DNA of 64,000 nt. Origin: DASXYG01 sp036502625. GTDB lineage: Bacteria > Actinomycetota > Actinomycetes > Streptosporangiales > Streptosporangiaceae. Position 1 is the stretch's first letter. Each line of letters opens with the position of its first letter. Location of the stretch: the NCBI GenBank assembly GCA_036502625.1, contig DASXYG010000032.1:1-64000 (forward strand). The letters are read 5' to 3'. A model generated the notes under the pieces. The model saw only the letters and a list, made by a program, of their open reading frames with translations, had not been told where the DNA came from and ran no database searches. Shown here piece by piece: positions 43,053-51,878 of the stretch. Both the position numbers and the translations under genes were made by a program.

Positions 43053-44513
43053 TCAGCTCGCGCGCGCCTCGGCGTACGCGCTGGTGTACGCGGACGCGTG
43101 GGCGTCGAGCAGGTCCAGGACCTCGGCGATGTCGCGCACCGTGGTCTCCGGGTTGAGCAGCGTGAACTTCAGGTAGTGGCGGCCGTCGACGACCGTGCCG
43201 GCGACCATGGCCGCGCCGGAGGCGAACAGCGCCTCGCGGGCGTGCAGGTTCGCGCCGTCGATCAGCTCGGGGTCGCCGGGGTCGGCGTCCGGCGGCGTGC
43301 ACCGGAACACGAGCGTGCTCAGCGCCGGCCGGACGACCAGCTCGAACCGCTTGTCGTCGGCGAGCAGCCCGGCGGCGTCCTCGGCCAGGTCGACGACCGC
43401 GTCGAACAGCTCGCCGACGCCGGAGCCGCCCATGATCCGCAGCGTCATCCACAGTTTCAGCGCGTCGAAGCGGCGCGTGGTCTGCAACGACTTGTCGACC
43501 TGGTTCGGCACGCGCGCCGAGGCGTGCTCCGGGTTGAGGTAGTCGGCGTGGTACGTGACGTGCCGCAGCGCCGCGCGGTCCCGTACGAGCACGGCGCTTG
43601 AGCTGACCGGCTGGAAGAACGACTTGTGGAAGTCGACCGTCACGGAGTCGGCGCGGTCGATGCCGTCGAGCAGGTGGCGGCGGCGCGAGACCAGCAGCCC
43701 GCATCCGTACGCGGCGTCCGCGTGCAGCCAGGTGCCGGTGCGCGCGCAGATGTCGGCGATCTCCGGCAGCGGGTCGATGCTGCCGAAGTCGGTGGTCCCC
43801 GCGGTGGCGACCACCGCCATGGGGACGTCGCCCTCGGCGGCGCAGCGCTCGAGCGCGTGGGCCAGCGCGACGGCGCGCATCCGGCGGTCGGCGTCGTCGG
43901 GCACGCGGACCACGGCGTCCGCGGACAGGCCGAGCAGCCGCGCCGCCTTGACCACGCTGAAGTGCGCGCACGGCGAGGCGAAGACGCGCAGGTCGGCGAG
44001 TGCGGCGCCGGCGGCGGTCGCCTCGTCGCGGGCGATCAGCAGCGCCTGGAGGTTGGACTGGGTGCCGCCGCTGGTGAACACGCCGTCGGCGGCCGGGCCG
44101 AGGCCGAGGCGCCCGGCCGTCCAGTCGATGAGCCGCCGTTCGATCAGCGTGCCGCCGACGCTCTGGTCCCAGGTGTCGACGGAGGAGTTGACCGCCGACA
44201 GCACGGCCTCGCCGACGACGGCCGGGATGACGACCGGGCAGTTGAGGTGGGCCAGGTAGCGCGGGTGGTGGAAGTAGACGGCGTCGTCGAGGTAGACGCG
44301 GTCGAGCTCGTCGAGCACGGCCGCGGTGTCGCCGAGCGGCCGGTCGAGGTCGACGCGGTCGACGACCGAGGCGAGCCGGTCGGCGCTGACGCCGGTGGCG
44401 GGCCGGTCGGTGCGCGCGAACCGGTCGGCCACGCGGTCGACCCCGGCGGCGACGAGCCGCCGGTACTGGTCCACGGTCCGGTCGTTGAGCAGGTGCGACC
44501 TGCTGTCGGGCAC
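43053..44513 (-). CDS. desA: Lysine decarboxylase of siderophore pathway
   Basis: A 486-residue PLP-dependent decarboxylase of the group II (aromatic/glutamate decarboxylase-like) type, making cadaverine from lysine as the first step of desferrioxamine synthesis. Visible motifs are GVFTSGGTQSNLQALL, WLHADAAYGCG with the cofactor Asp, and VDFHKSFFQP with the PLP Lys. It stands between the binding protein (52 bp upstream) and desB (11 bp downstream). The order SBP-desA-desB-desC-desD is the conserved actinobacterial one. Confidence 0.94.
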   Translation of the reverse strand: MPDSRSHLLNDRTVDQYRRLVAAGVDRVADRFARTDRPATGVSADRLASVVDRVDLDRPLGDTAAVLDELDRVYLDDAVYFHHPRYLAHLNCPVVIPAVVGEAVLSAVNSSVDTWDQSVGGTLIERRLIDWTAGRLGLGPAADGVFTSGGTQSNLQALLIARDEATAAGAALADLRVFASPCAHFSVVKAARLLGLSADAVVRVPDDADRRMRAVALAHALERCAAEGDVPMAVVATAGTTDFGSIDPLPEIADICARTGTWLHADAAYGCGLLVSRRRHLLDGIDRADSVTVDFHKSFFQPVSSSAVLVRDRAALRHVTYHADYLNPEHASARVPNQVDKSLQTTRRFDALKLWMTLRIMGGSGVGELFDAVVDLAEDAAGLLADDKRFELVVRPALSTLVFRCTPPDADPGDPELIDGANLHAREALFASGAAMVAGTVVDGRHYLKFTLLNPETTVRDIAEVLDLLDAHASAYTSAYAEARAS

Positions 44514-44565
44514 GTGTCTGTCCTCCTGAGCGGGTGGGATGCGGGTGCGGGTACGGCGGGACGGG

Positions 44566-45582
44566 TCAGCGGACCTTGCGCGCGGAGCGCAGCGCCTTGG
44601 CCAGCGATTCGATGAACGGCGCGCAGCCGGCGTAGGAGTACCGCGGCTCGCTCAGCCACGGGGTGATCTGGCCGGCCTTGACGGCGGGCAGCCCCTGCCA
44701 GGTGGGCTTGCCGGTGAGCTGCTTCGGCTGGAGCGCCTGCGTACGGCTGTCCAGCAGGATCAGGTCGGCACCGTACTTGTCGGCGTTCTCCCAGCTCAGG
44801 GCCTCGAAGAAGCCCTGGGAGTCGGCCTTGGGCACGACGAAGCGCACGCCGAGCCGCCGGTAGTAGGTGAGGTCGGGGTAGACCTTCGGGTCCGAGACGT
44901 ACAGCGCGTCCGGGCTGGCCGAGGCCGCCATGACGGTGATGTCGGGGTTGGCCTTCGCGGCGGCGCGCAGCTCCTTGGTCGCCTTCTGGAAGCGGGTCTT
45001 GGCCGCGGCGACCGGCCCGGACTTCACGTCCGCGCCGAGCGAGGCGGCCAGCGCCTCGTACCGCTCGATCGGGTGGAGCAGCGGCACCCCCGCGACGGTC
45101 ACGCCCACACTGGGCGCCACCTTCGCGATCTCGGCCGCCGACTTGTCCGGCACGTACCACAGCACGTTCTTCTGGAACATGTGCGTGACCAGCAGGTCCG
45201 GCCGCAGCTCGGCGTACTTCTCGACGTTGAACTCGCCGAACGTGCTGCCCAGCGACGCCACCTTCCGGATATCGACGTCGCCGGCGAGCGGGTCGCGCCG
45301 GCCGTCGCCGCCCTTCGTCGGGCCGAACACGCCGACGATTTTGCCGCCGACGCCGAAGTCGGTGAGCGCGGCGGCGGTGCCGATGTAGGCGACCAGCCGT
45401 TTCGGCGCGGCGCCCCGGGCCACCCGCTTGCCGCGGTCGTCGGTGAACGCCCAGCTCCCGCCCCCGGAGGGTCGGCCGCTCGTACCGCCACCGCCCCCGC
45501 AGGCGGCGGCGAGCGCGCCGACCCCCGCGAGCCCGGCCGCGCCGAGCAGCCCCCGTCGCGAGATCCCTTCCACACCGGCCAT
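44566..45582 (-). CDS. Ferri-siderophore-binding lipoprotein
   Basis: A 338-residue ABC transporter substrate-binding protein of the FhuD/FecB fold. Its signal is of the twin-arginine type, SRRGLLGAAGLAGVGALAAAC, ending in a lipobox Cys. The mature part has the paired lobes with KRLVAYIGTAAALTDFGVGG and LRPDLLVTHMF. It is the DesE-like receptor for ferrioxamine by position. ATG at 45582 is preferred over GTG at 45591 because GAAGGG is then 8 bp away. The permease and ATPase genes are not in the window. Confidence 0.9.
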   Translation of the reverse strand: MAGVEGISRRGLLGAAGLAGVGALAAACGGGGGTSGRPSGGGSWAFTDDRGKRVARGAAPKRLVAYIGTAAALTDFGVGGKIVGVFGPTKGGDGRRDPLAGDVDIRKVASLGSTFGEFNVEKYAELRPDLLVTHMFQKNVLWYVPDKSAAEIAKVAPSVGVTVAGVPLLHPIERYEALAASLGADVKSGPVAAAKTRFQKATKELRAAAKANPDITVMAASASPDALYVSDPKVYPDLTYYRRLGVRFVVPKADSQGFFEALSWENADKYGADLILLDSRTQALQPKQLTGKPTWQGLPAVKAGQITPWLSEPRYSYAGCAPFIESLAKALRSARKVR

Positions 45583-45621
45583 TCCAGCCACCCTTCGTGC
45601 CGATCAATCACGGACGGCGAC

Positions 45622-45640
45622 TTAGGTTAGCCTAACCATA
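45622..45640. promoter_or_regulatory. Iron box (IdeR/DmdR type)
   Basis: TTAGGTTAGCCTAACCATA, with the palindromic core GGTTAGCCTAACC, matches the DmdR1/IdeR consensus TTAGGTTAG-CTAACCTAA at all but the last positions. It lies 40 bp upstream of the binding-protein gene, so the whole siderophore operon should be shut off by iron-loaded repressor. Confidence 0.92.
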
Positions 45641-45772
45641 TCTACGGTTCGCAAGGGGGTGCGGGGGGCGAGCTATGTCACCGTCCCCGGCGGTTTTCTT
45701 AGAAGGCGTCCAAGAATTCGCGCCTAGCGTCCACGGTGCGGAACGTCACCGGACGGGCGAGGAGGGGAGCGG

Positions 45773-46804
45773 ATGGCCGTGCGCATGGGCATCCACGCGG
45801 GCCTCGACCGCGTCGAGGACCCGGCCGAGCGGCTGGACGAGCTCGCGAACGTACGGGAGTTCGAGCGGGTCGCGCGGTCGGTGCTGGATCCGGTCCGCTA
45901 CGAGCGCGTCGCCGGGGGTGCGCGCGACGAGCGGACCGTACGGGAGAACGAGCGCGGGTTCGCGCGCATCGGCCTGGTGCCGCGGGTGCTGCGCGGCGTG
46001 CGCGAGCCCGCGCTCGGCGTCGACCTGCTCGGCACGCGCGGGTCGTGGCCGGTCGTGATCGCGCCGACGGCGTGCCATGGTCTCGCCCACCCCGACGCGG
46101 AGCGCGCCACCGCGCGCGCCGCCGCCGCGACCGGCACGATCATGATCGCCGCGGCGGCGTCCACGGTCGCCATCGAGGACATCGCAGCCGAGGCGCGCAC
46201 CGTGGCGCCCGACCCGGCGCTGTGGTTCCAGCTCTGCCCGCAGCCCGACCACGGCCCCGCGGAGGCGGCCGTACGGCGGGCCGAGGACGCCGGGGTGCGC
46301 GCGTTCGTGCTGACCGTCGACGCCGACGCGGCGCCGGGCCTGTCCTGGCGGCACGTCGACCGGCTGCGCGGCGCCACCGGCCTGCCGATCGTGCTCAAGG
46401 GGATCCTGCACCCCGACGACGCGCGGCTCGGCGTCGAGCACGGCGCGGACGGGCTCATCGTGTCCAACCACGGCGGCCGGGGCCTCGACGCCGCGCCGCC
46501 CACGATCGACCGGCTCCCGCCGCTCGCGGACGCGGTCGCCGGACGGATTCCGCTGCTGCTCGGCGGGGGCGTGCGGCGGGGCACCGACGTGGTCAAGGCG
46601 CTCGCGCTCGGGGCGAGCGCGGTGGCCGTCGGCCGTCCGGTGGTGTGGGGGCTGGCAACCGCGGGCGACGCCGGGGTGCGCCGGGTGCTGGACCTGCTGC
46701 GCACGGAGGTCGCGCACACGATGATCCTCTGCGGCTGCCCGGACGTCCGCGCCGTACCGCACGACCTGGCCGTGCCCGGGGCGATCGGAACCGCGCCATC
46801 CTGA
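45773..46804 (+). CDS. FMN-dependent alpha-hydroxy-acid oxidase-like protein
   Basis: A 343-residue member of the lactate oxidase/glycolate oxidase family. Conserved parts are VVIAPTACHGLAHPDAE, LPIVLKGILHPDDA with the FMN Lys, VSNHGGRGLD with the catalytic His and substrate Arg, and LLLGGGVRRGTDVVKAL. Between the LTVDAD strand and GLSWRHVDRL about 40-60 residues of the usual variable loop (the LGRRERDLRNGF-type part) are missing. This widens or changes the active-site lid, so the substrate is uncertain. GAGGAGGGGAG lies just before the ATG. It diverges from the siderophore operon. Confidence 0.85.
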   Translation: MAVRMGIHAGLDRVEDPAERLDELANVREFERVARSVLDPVRYERVAGGARDERTVRENERGFARIGLVPRVLRGVREPALGVDLLGTRGSWPVVIAPTACHGLAHPDAERATARAAAATGTIMIAAAASTVAIEDIAAEARTVAPDPALWFQLCPQPDHGPAEAAVRRAEDAGVRAFVLTVDADAAPGLSWRHVDRLRGATGLPIVLKGILHPDDARLGVEHGADGLIVSNHGGRGLDAAPPTIDRLPPLADAVAGRIPLLLGGGVRRGTDVVKALALGASAVAVGRPVVWGLATAGDAGVRRVLDLLRTEVAHTMILCGCPDVRAVPHDLAVPGAIGTAPS

Positions 46805-46834
46805 CGCCCGCGCTCTGGGATCCTGACGCCCGTG

Positions 46835-47521
46835 ATGACTTCCGCCGCGGGCGGCCGGACGGCCGGGCCGCGCGTGCTGATCGTCGAGGACGACACCGAG
46901 GTGACCCGGATGCTGGCCAAGCTGCTCGCCTCTGAGGGCTACCGCGTCGACACCGCCGAGGACGGCCAGCGCGGCCTGCACCAGGCGCTGACCAGGCCGT
47001 ACGACGCGATGATCATTGACCGCATGCTGCCGGCGCTGGACGGCCTGGACCTCCTGCGCCGGGTGCGGGGCAGCGGCGTGGCCACGCCGGCGCTGGTGCT
47101 GACGGCGCTCGGCACCGTCGCCGACCGGGTCGCCGGGCTCGACTCCGGCGCCGAGGACTACCTGGTCAAGCCGTTCGACGTGGACGAACTGCTCGCCAGG
47201 GTGCGCGCGCTGCTGCGCCGCCACCGCGACGGCACGCGCACGCTGCCGCTCGGGTCGGGTGAGCTCGACCTCGCGCTGCGCCGGGTCCGGCTTCCGGACG
47301 GCGACGAGGTGGAGCTGTCGCCGAGTGAGTTCGCGCTGCTGCGCGCGCTCGCCGAGCGCCCGCGCGACGTCTGCACGCGCGATGGGCTGCGGCTCAGCGT
47401 GTTCCCCGAGGCGGGGTCGCCGGCCGTCGTCGACACGTACGTCCACTACCTGCGGCGCAAGCTGGGCCGCGGCGTGGTCCGTACGGTCCGCGGCGTCGGC
47501 TACCGGGCGGGGGAGCTGTGA
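46835..47521 (+). CDS. Two-component response regulator, OmpR/PhoB type
   Basis: A 228-residue regulator. The receiver domain (about 13-125) has the acidic pair EDD, the phospho-acceptor Asp in MIIDRMLPALDG, the Thr in LVLTALG and the Lys in LVKPF. The C-terminal winged-helix domain spans about 135-225 (LSPSEFALLRALAERP, VVDTYVHYLRRKLG). It overlaps the following histidine kinase gene as GTGA. A GTG at 46832 adds one residue and is an equal alternative start. Neither has a strong ribosome site. Confidence 0.92.
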   Translation: MTSAAGGRTAGPRVLIVEDDTEVTRMLAKLLASEGYRVDTAEDGQRGLHQALTRPYDAMIIDRMLPALDGLDLLRRVRGSGVATPALVLTALGTVADRVAGLDSGAEDYLVKPFDVDELLARVRALLRRHRDGTRTLPLGSGELDLALRRVRLPDGDEVELSPSEFALLRALAERPRDVCTRDGLRLSVFPEAGSPAVVDTYVHYLRRKLGRGVVRTVRGVGYRAGEL

Positions 47522-48822
47522 GCCGCGCCGCGGCCGGGCCGCACCCGGACGCCCGGGTGCTGGCCCGCGCGCGCCGCACGCTCACCGTGCAGCTCGCGGC
47601 CGCCGTCACGCTGGTCGTGGCGATCGTGGGCGCGCTGGTGTTCGTCACGATGCTGACCGGCCAGCGCGCCGACACCGAACGCGACCTGCGCTACGTCATC
47701 GCCCGCGGCAGCGTCGCGAGCCCGCCGCCGTGCGTGTGGATGTTCGCCGTGGACGGCCGTACGACCCGGCGCACCCCGAACGCGCCCGCCGCGCTGCCGC
47801 TGCGCGCGGACCTCGGCCGGGTCGCCCGCGACGGCCGGGTCCGCGTCACCGACGCGCGCGCCGGCGGCGTGGCGTACACCGTGCGCACCGAGCGGCGCGG
47901 CGGCACGGTCATGCAGGCCGCCGTGGACCTCCGCTACCAGGTGCAGGAGCGGCGGCGGCTGCTCATCGCGCTCGCGGTCGCCGAGCTGGGCGGGCTGATC
48001 GCCGCGGTCGTCACCGGCCAGGCGCTGTCCCGCCGCGCGATCGCGCCGCTGGAGGAGGCGCTGGACCGGCAGACCCGTTTCGTCGCCGACGTCAGCCACG
48101 AGCTGCGCACCCCGCTGACCCGCCTGCACACCCGCGCCCAGATGCTCGTACGCCAGACCGCCGCGGACCCCGGCATCCCCGGCGACCCGGACGACCCGGA
48201 CGACATCGGCGGTGAGCTGCGGCGCATCGTCGCCGACACCCGGCAGTTCGGCGAGGTCATCGACGACCTGCTGTTGTCCGCGCGGCTGCGGCGTACGGAC
48301 GGGCCGGGGGAGCCGGTCGACCTGGCCGGGGTCCTCGCCGCGGTGGCCGCGGCCGAGGCGGCGCGCGCGGACGGCCGCATGGTCACCATCGAGGTCGGCG
48401 ACCATCCGATGGGCGCGTACGTGGTCAACGGCGTGTGCGCGGCGCTGCGCCGGGTGGTCGGCGCGCTGGTCGACAACGCGCTCGACCACGTCCACCCGGG
48501 CGGCCGCATCGAGCTGCGGCTCGCGCCCGCCGACGGCGGCCGCACCGTCGAGCTGACCGTCGCCGACGACGGCGTCGGCTTCGACCCGTCCACCGCCGGC
48601 GACCTCTTCGAGCGGTACGCACGCGGCGCCGCGCGTACGGGCGCGCACTCCGGCCTCGGCCTGGCGCTGGCGCGCGAGGTGGTGGAGCGGCACGACGGGC
48701 GGATCAGCGCGGCGGCCGCGCCGGGCCAGGGCGCGACGTTCACCGTGCGCCTGCCGCTCGTCCGCGCCCCCGTGCCGCGTGCGCCCCGTGCGCCCGTCGC
48801 TCAGCGGCTGACCAGGCGGTAG
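47518..48822 (+). CDS. Sensor histidine kinase
   Basis: A 434-residue membrane kinase, partner of the preceding regulator. Two membrane helices (residues 23-45 and about 143-165) bracket an extracellular sensor of roughly 95 residues. A short HAMP-like linker follows, then the H-box DVSHELRTPLTRL, the N-box VDNALDHV, and G-boxes DDGVGFDP and SGLGLALARE. The signal is unknown. The 3' end overlaps the convergent monooxygenase gene by 22 bp. The basic Pro/Ala/Arg tail beyond residue 415 looks like an accidental run-on. Confidence 0.92.
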   Translation: MSRAAAGPHPDARVLARARRTLTVQLAAAVTLVVAIVGALVFVTMLTGQRADTERDLRYVIARGSVASPPPCVWMFAVDGRTTRRTPNAPAALPLRADLGRVARDGRVRVTDARAGGVAYTVRTERRGGTVMQAAVDLRYQVQERRRLLIALAVAELGGLIAAVVTGQALSRRAIAPLEEALDRQTRFVADVSHELRTPLTRLHTRAQMLVRQTAADPGIPGDPDDPDDIGGELRRIVADTRQFGEVIDDLLLSARLRRTDGPGEPVDLAGVLAAVAAAEAARADGRMVTIEVGDHPMGAYVVNGVCAALRRVVGALVDNALDHVHPGGRIELRLAPADGGRTVELTVADDGVGFDPSTAGDLFERYARGAARTGAHSGLGLALAREVVERHDGRISAAAAPGQGATFTVRLPLVRAPVPRAPRAPVAQRLTRR

Positions 48823-50288
48823 TCCGACGGCGTGACGCGGCGGGTGCGCCGGCGGTAGCCGAGCATGAACCCCGGCCAGTTGTTCGTGTTGCGCCGGGCG
48901 CCGTCGGCGTCCCTGCGGAGGTACCAGCTATCGCAGCCGCCGGCGTTCCACACGGACGTGCCGAGGCGGCGGCGCACGCGGGCGTCGAAGGCGTCCACGA
49001 CCTCGCGCTTCACGTCCAGGTAGCGCACGCCGCGCCGGATCAGCCGCGCGGCCTGCACGATGTGCGCGATCTGGCTCTCCAGCATGTGCAGGATCGAGCC
49101 GGACCCCAGGTTGGTGTTCGGCCCGTACATCAGGAAGAAGTTCGGGAACCCCGGCACGCTGAGCCCGAGGTACGCGCTCGGCCCGTCGCGCCACGCCTCG
49201 GCGAGCTCGCGCCCGCCGAGCCCGGTGATGCGCATCGGGGCGACGAAGTCGTGCGAGCGGAACCCGGTCGCCAGGATGACGGTGTCCGCCGGGTGCGCGG
49301 TGCCGTCGGCGGTGACCACGGCGTCCGCGGTGACCTCCGTGATCGCGTCGGTGACCACCTCGACGTTCGGCCGGTTCAGCGCGCGGTAGTAGTCGTTGGA
49401 CAGCAGGATGCGCTTGCAGCCCAGTTCGTACGACGGGAGCAGCCGCTCGCGCAGCCGCGGGTCGCGCACGGACCGCAGGTTGAGGTGGCAGAGCGCGCGG
49501 ACGTGCGCCGACAGCGCGCGGCGTGCCAGCGGCGCGACCAGCATCGGGTTCAGCAGCCACTCGAACGACGCGAAGATGCCGAACCGGGACGCCTTCTGCA
49601 GCGTCGGCAGCCGCCGGTTCAGCGCGCGCCGCCAGGCCGGGTACACGCGGTCGGGCTTGGTGCCCACCCAGTTGGGCGTGCGCTGGAAGATCCGCAGCCG
49701 CCCGGCGTCGCGCGCGATCACCGGTACGAACTGCACCGCGCTCGCGCCGTTGCCGATCACCGCGACGTTCCGGCCGGTCAGGTCGTGGTCGTGGTCCCAG
49801 CGCGCGGAGTGGAAGACCGTGCCGGCGAACGTGTCGAGCCCCGGGATGTCCGGGTACGCGGGGCGGCTGAGCTGGCCGCACGCGGCCACCAGCAGGTCCG
49901 CGGTGTGCGTGGCGCCGTCGGACGTACGGAGCGTCCACGCGCCCGCGGCCTCGTCGAACGCCGCCTCGGTGACCTCCGTGCCGAACCTGACGCGCTCGGT
50001 GATGCCGTACGCGTCGGCGCAGCGCCGCAGGTAGGTGAGGATCTCCGGCTGCTCGGCGAACCGCCGCGACCAGTCCGGATTGGGGGCGAAGGAGTACGAG
50101 TAGAGGTACACCGGAGCGTCGCAGGCGGCGCCGGGATAGGTGTTGTCCCGCCAGACGCCGCCGATGGAGCCGGCCTTCTCGAAGATCGTGATGTCGGTGA
50201 ACCCGGCCCGGCGCAGCCCGATGGCCAGCCCGATGCCACTGAAGCCGCCGCCCACGACGGCGACCGAGCAGCGCCCGCCGGATGCCAT
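48801..50288 (-). CDS. Flavin-containing Baeyer-Villiger-type monooxygenase (second)
   Basis: A 495-residue FAD/NADPH monooxygenase with FAD motif VVGGGFSGIGL, Baeyer-Villiger fingerprint FAGTVFHSARWD and NADPH motif VIGNGASAVQF. It is a paralogue of the protein at 18624-20081 (shared DNTYPGAACD/ENTYPGCACD, GCKRILLSNDYY, YLGLSVPGFPNFFLMYGPNT). GGAGGAC lies ahead of the ATG at 50288. It diverges from an MFS exporter, with no regulator beside it, unlike its paralogue. Confidence 0.88.
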   Translation of the reverse strand: MASGGRCSVAVVGGGFSGIGLAIGLRRAGFTDITIFEKAGSIGGVWRDNTYPGAACDAPVYLYSYSFAPNPDWSRRFAEQPEILTYLRRCADAYGITERVRFGTEVTEAAFDEAAGAWTLRTSDGATHTADLLVAACGQLSRPAYPDIPGLDTFAGTVFHSARWDHDHDLTGRNVAVIGNGASAVQFVPVIARDAGRLRIFQRTPNWVGTKPDRVYPAWRRALNRRLPTLQKASRFGIFASFEWLLNPMLVAPLARRALSAHVRALCHLNLRSVRDPRLRERLLPSYELGCKRILLSNDYYRALNRPNVEVVTDAITEVTADAVVTADGTAHPADTVILATGFRSHDFVAPMRITGLGGRELAEAWRDGPSAYLGLSVPGFPNFFLMYGPNTNLGSGSILHMLESQIAHIVQAARLIRRGVRYLDVKREVVDAFDARVRRRLGTSVWNAGGCDSWYLRRDADGARRNTNNWPGFMLGYRRRTRRVTPSDYRLVSR

Positions 50289-50378
50289 GCCGTCCTCCGC
50301 TCGTACGTCCCCCGGGCCGATGCCCGCACGCTACGCACGCCCCGCCGAGTAAGTCAATGCTTATATGCCGGGAAGCGT
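50289..50378. promoter_or_regulatory. Divergent promoter region, monooxygenase/MFS
   Basis: A 90-bp space with a sharp local drop in GC at 50349-50368 (AAGTCAATGCTTATATGCCG). TTATAT at 50361-50366 is a likely -10 for the plus-strand MFS gene, which would then be transcribed nearly leaderless. A clear dyad for a regulator was not found. Confidence 0.45.
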
Positions 50379-51878
50379 GTGTATGGTGCATGTGTGTTGG
50401 ATCCTGAGGCTCCGTCCCGTACGGGGATCATCGTCGCCGTGCTGGCCGGGGCCGGGATCGTGGTCTCGCTGATGCAGACGCTGATCGTCCCGTTGATCCC
50501 GCGGCTGCCCGAGATGTTGCACACCACGCCGTCCGACGCGACCTGGGCGGTGACCGCCACCCTGCTCACCGGCGCGGTGGCCACGCCGGTCGTCGGGCGG
50601 CTCGGCGACCTCTACGGCAAGCGCCGGATGCTGCTGATCAGCGCGGTCATCCTGGCCGTCGGGTCGGTGGTGTGCGCGATGACCGACGCGCTGATCCCGA
50701 TGGTGGTCGGCCGGGCGCTGCAGGGCATGGGCGTCGGCGTGATACCGCTCGGTATCAGCATCATGCGCGACGTCCTGCCGCCGCAGCGGCTCGGGTCCGC
50801 GATCGCCCTGATGAGCTCGTCGCTCGGCGTCGGCGGCGCGCTGGGGCTGCCCGCGTCGGCGGCCGTCGCGCAGAACGCCGACTGGCACGTGCTGTTCTGG
50901 GCCTCCGCCGGGTGCGGGGTGCTGATCGCCGTGCTGGCCGCGCTGATCGTGCCCGAGTCGCCGTTGCGCACGGGCGGGCGGTTCGACGTCATCGGCGCGG
51001 TCGGGCTGCTCGCCGGGCTGACGGCGCTGCTGCTGCCGGTGTCCAAGGGCGGCGACTGGGGGTGGGGCAGCGGGCGCACGCTCGGGCTGTTCGCCGCCTC
51101 GGTGGTCATCCTGGTGCTGTGGGGCTGGTGGGAGCTGTCGATCCGCGGCCCGCTCGTCGACCTCCGCACGACCGCGCGCCGCCAGGTCCTGCTCACGAAC
51201 CTGGCGTCGATCGTGATCGGCTTCGCGATGCTGGCGATGTCGCTGATCGCCCCGCAACTGCTGCAACTGCCCACCGCGACGGGCTACGGCCTGGGCCAGT
51301 CGCTGCTCGGCGCCGGGCTGTGGATGGCGCCCGCCGGGCTGGTCATGATGGCCGTGTCGCCGATCGCCGCGCGCGTGTCGGCGGCGTACGGGCCGAAGGT
51401 GTCGCTGCTGAGCGGGTCGCTGGTGATCGCGGCGGGCTACGGCATCGCGCTGCCGCTGATGTCGTCCGCGTTCGGTGTGCTGGTCTTCGGCGCGGTGATC
51501 AGCGCGGGCGTCGGGCTGGCCTACTCCGCGATGCCGGCGCTGATCATGGGCGCGGTGCCCATCTCCGAGACCGCCGCGGCGAACGGCTTCAACTCGCTGA
51601 TGCGCTCCCTCGGCACGTCCACGTCCAGCACGGTGATCGGCGTCGTGCTGTCGGAGATGACGCTGACGATCGGCGGCCACGAGGTGCCGTCGCCGGCCGG
51701 GTTCCGTACGGGGTTCCTGATCGGCGCGGGCGTCGCCGTGGTGGCCGCGCTCGTCGTGCTGACGATCCCGGGACGCTCACGGCGCGGCCGCGTCGAGGAG
51801 GGTCGAGGCCACGGCGGTGCGGGCGTAGAGGACCTGGCGGCCGGCCCGCTGCGCGCTGACGAGCCCGGCCGCGCGTAG
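50379..51878 (+). CDS. MFS transporter, DHA2-like drug exporter
   Basis: A 499-residue major facilitator with 13-14 predicted helices, of the drug:H+ antiporter-2 type. Loop motif GRLGDLYGKRRMLL follows helix 2, and VVGRALQGMGVGVIPLGISI matches motif C-type sequence. The start is ambiguous: GTG at 50379 (GGGAAG 3 bp ahead) or GTG 50394; no ATG is in frame. The reading frame continues 100 bp past the natural end (LTIPGRS) into the antisense strand of the ArsR-type gene, adding about 33 charged residues, so a lost stop codon is likely. Confidence 0.85.
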   Translation: MYGACVLDPEAPSRTGIIVAVLAGAGIVVSLMQTLIVPLIPRLPEMLHTTPSDATWAVTATLLTGAVATPVVGRLGDLYGKRRMLLISAVILAVGSVVCAMTDALIPMVVGRALQGMGVGVIPLGISIMRDVLPPQRLGSAIALMSSSLGVGGALGLPASAAVAQNADWHVLFWASAGCGVLIAVLAALIVPESPLRTGGRFDVIGAVGLLAGLTALLLPVSKGGDWGWGSGRTLGLFAASVVILVLWGWWELSIRGPLVDLRTTARRQVLLTNLASIVIGFAMLAMSLIAPQLLQLPTATGYGLGQSLLGAGLWMAPAGLVMMAVSPIAARVSAAYGPKVSLLSGSLVIAAGYGIALPLMSSAFGVLVFGAVISAGVGLAYSAMPALIMGAVPISETAAANGFNSLMRSLGTSTSSTVIGVVLSEMTLTIGGHEVPSPAGFRTGFLIGAGVAVVAALVVLTIPGRSRRGRVEEGRGHGGAGVEDLAAGPLRADEPGRA

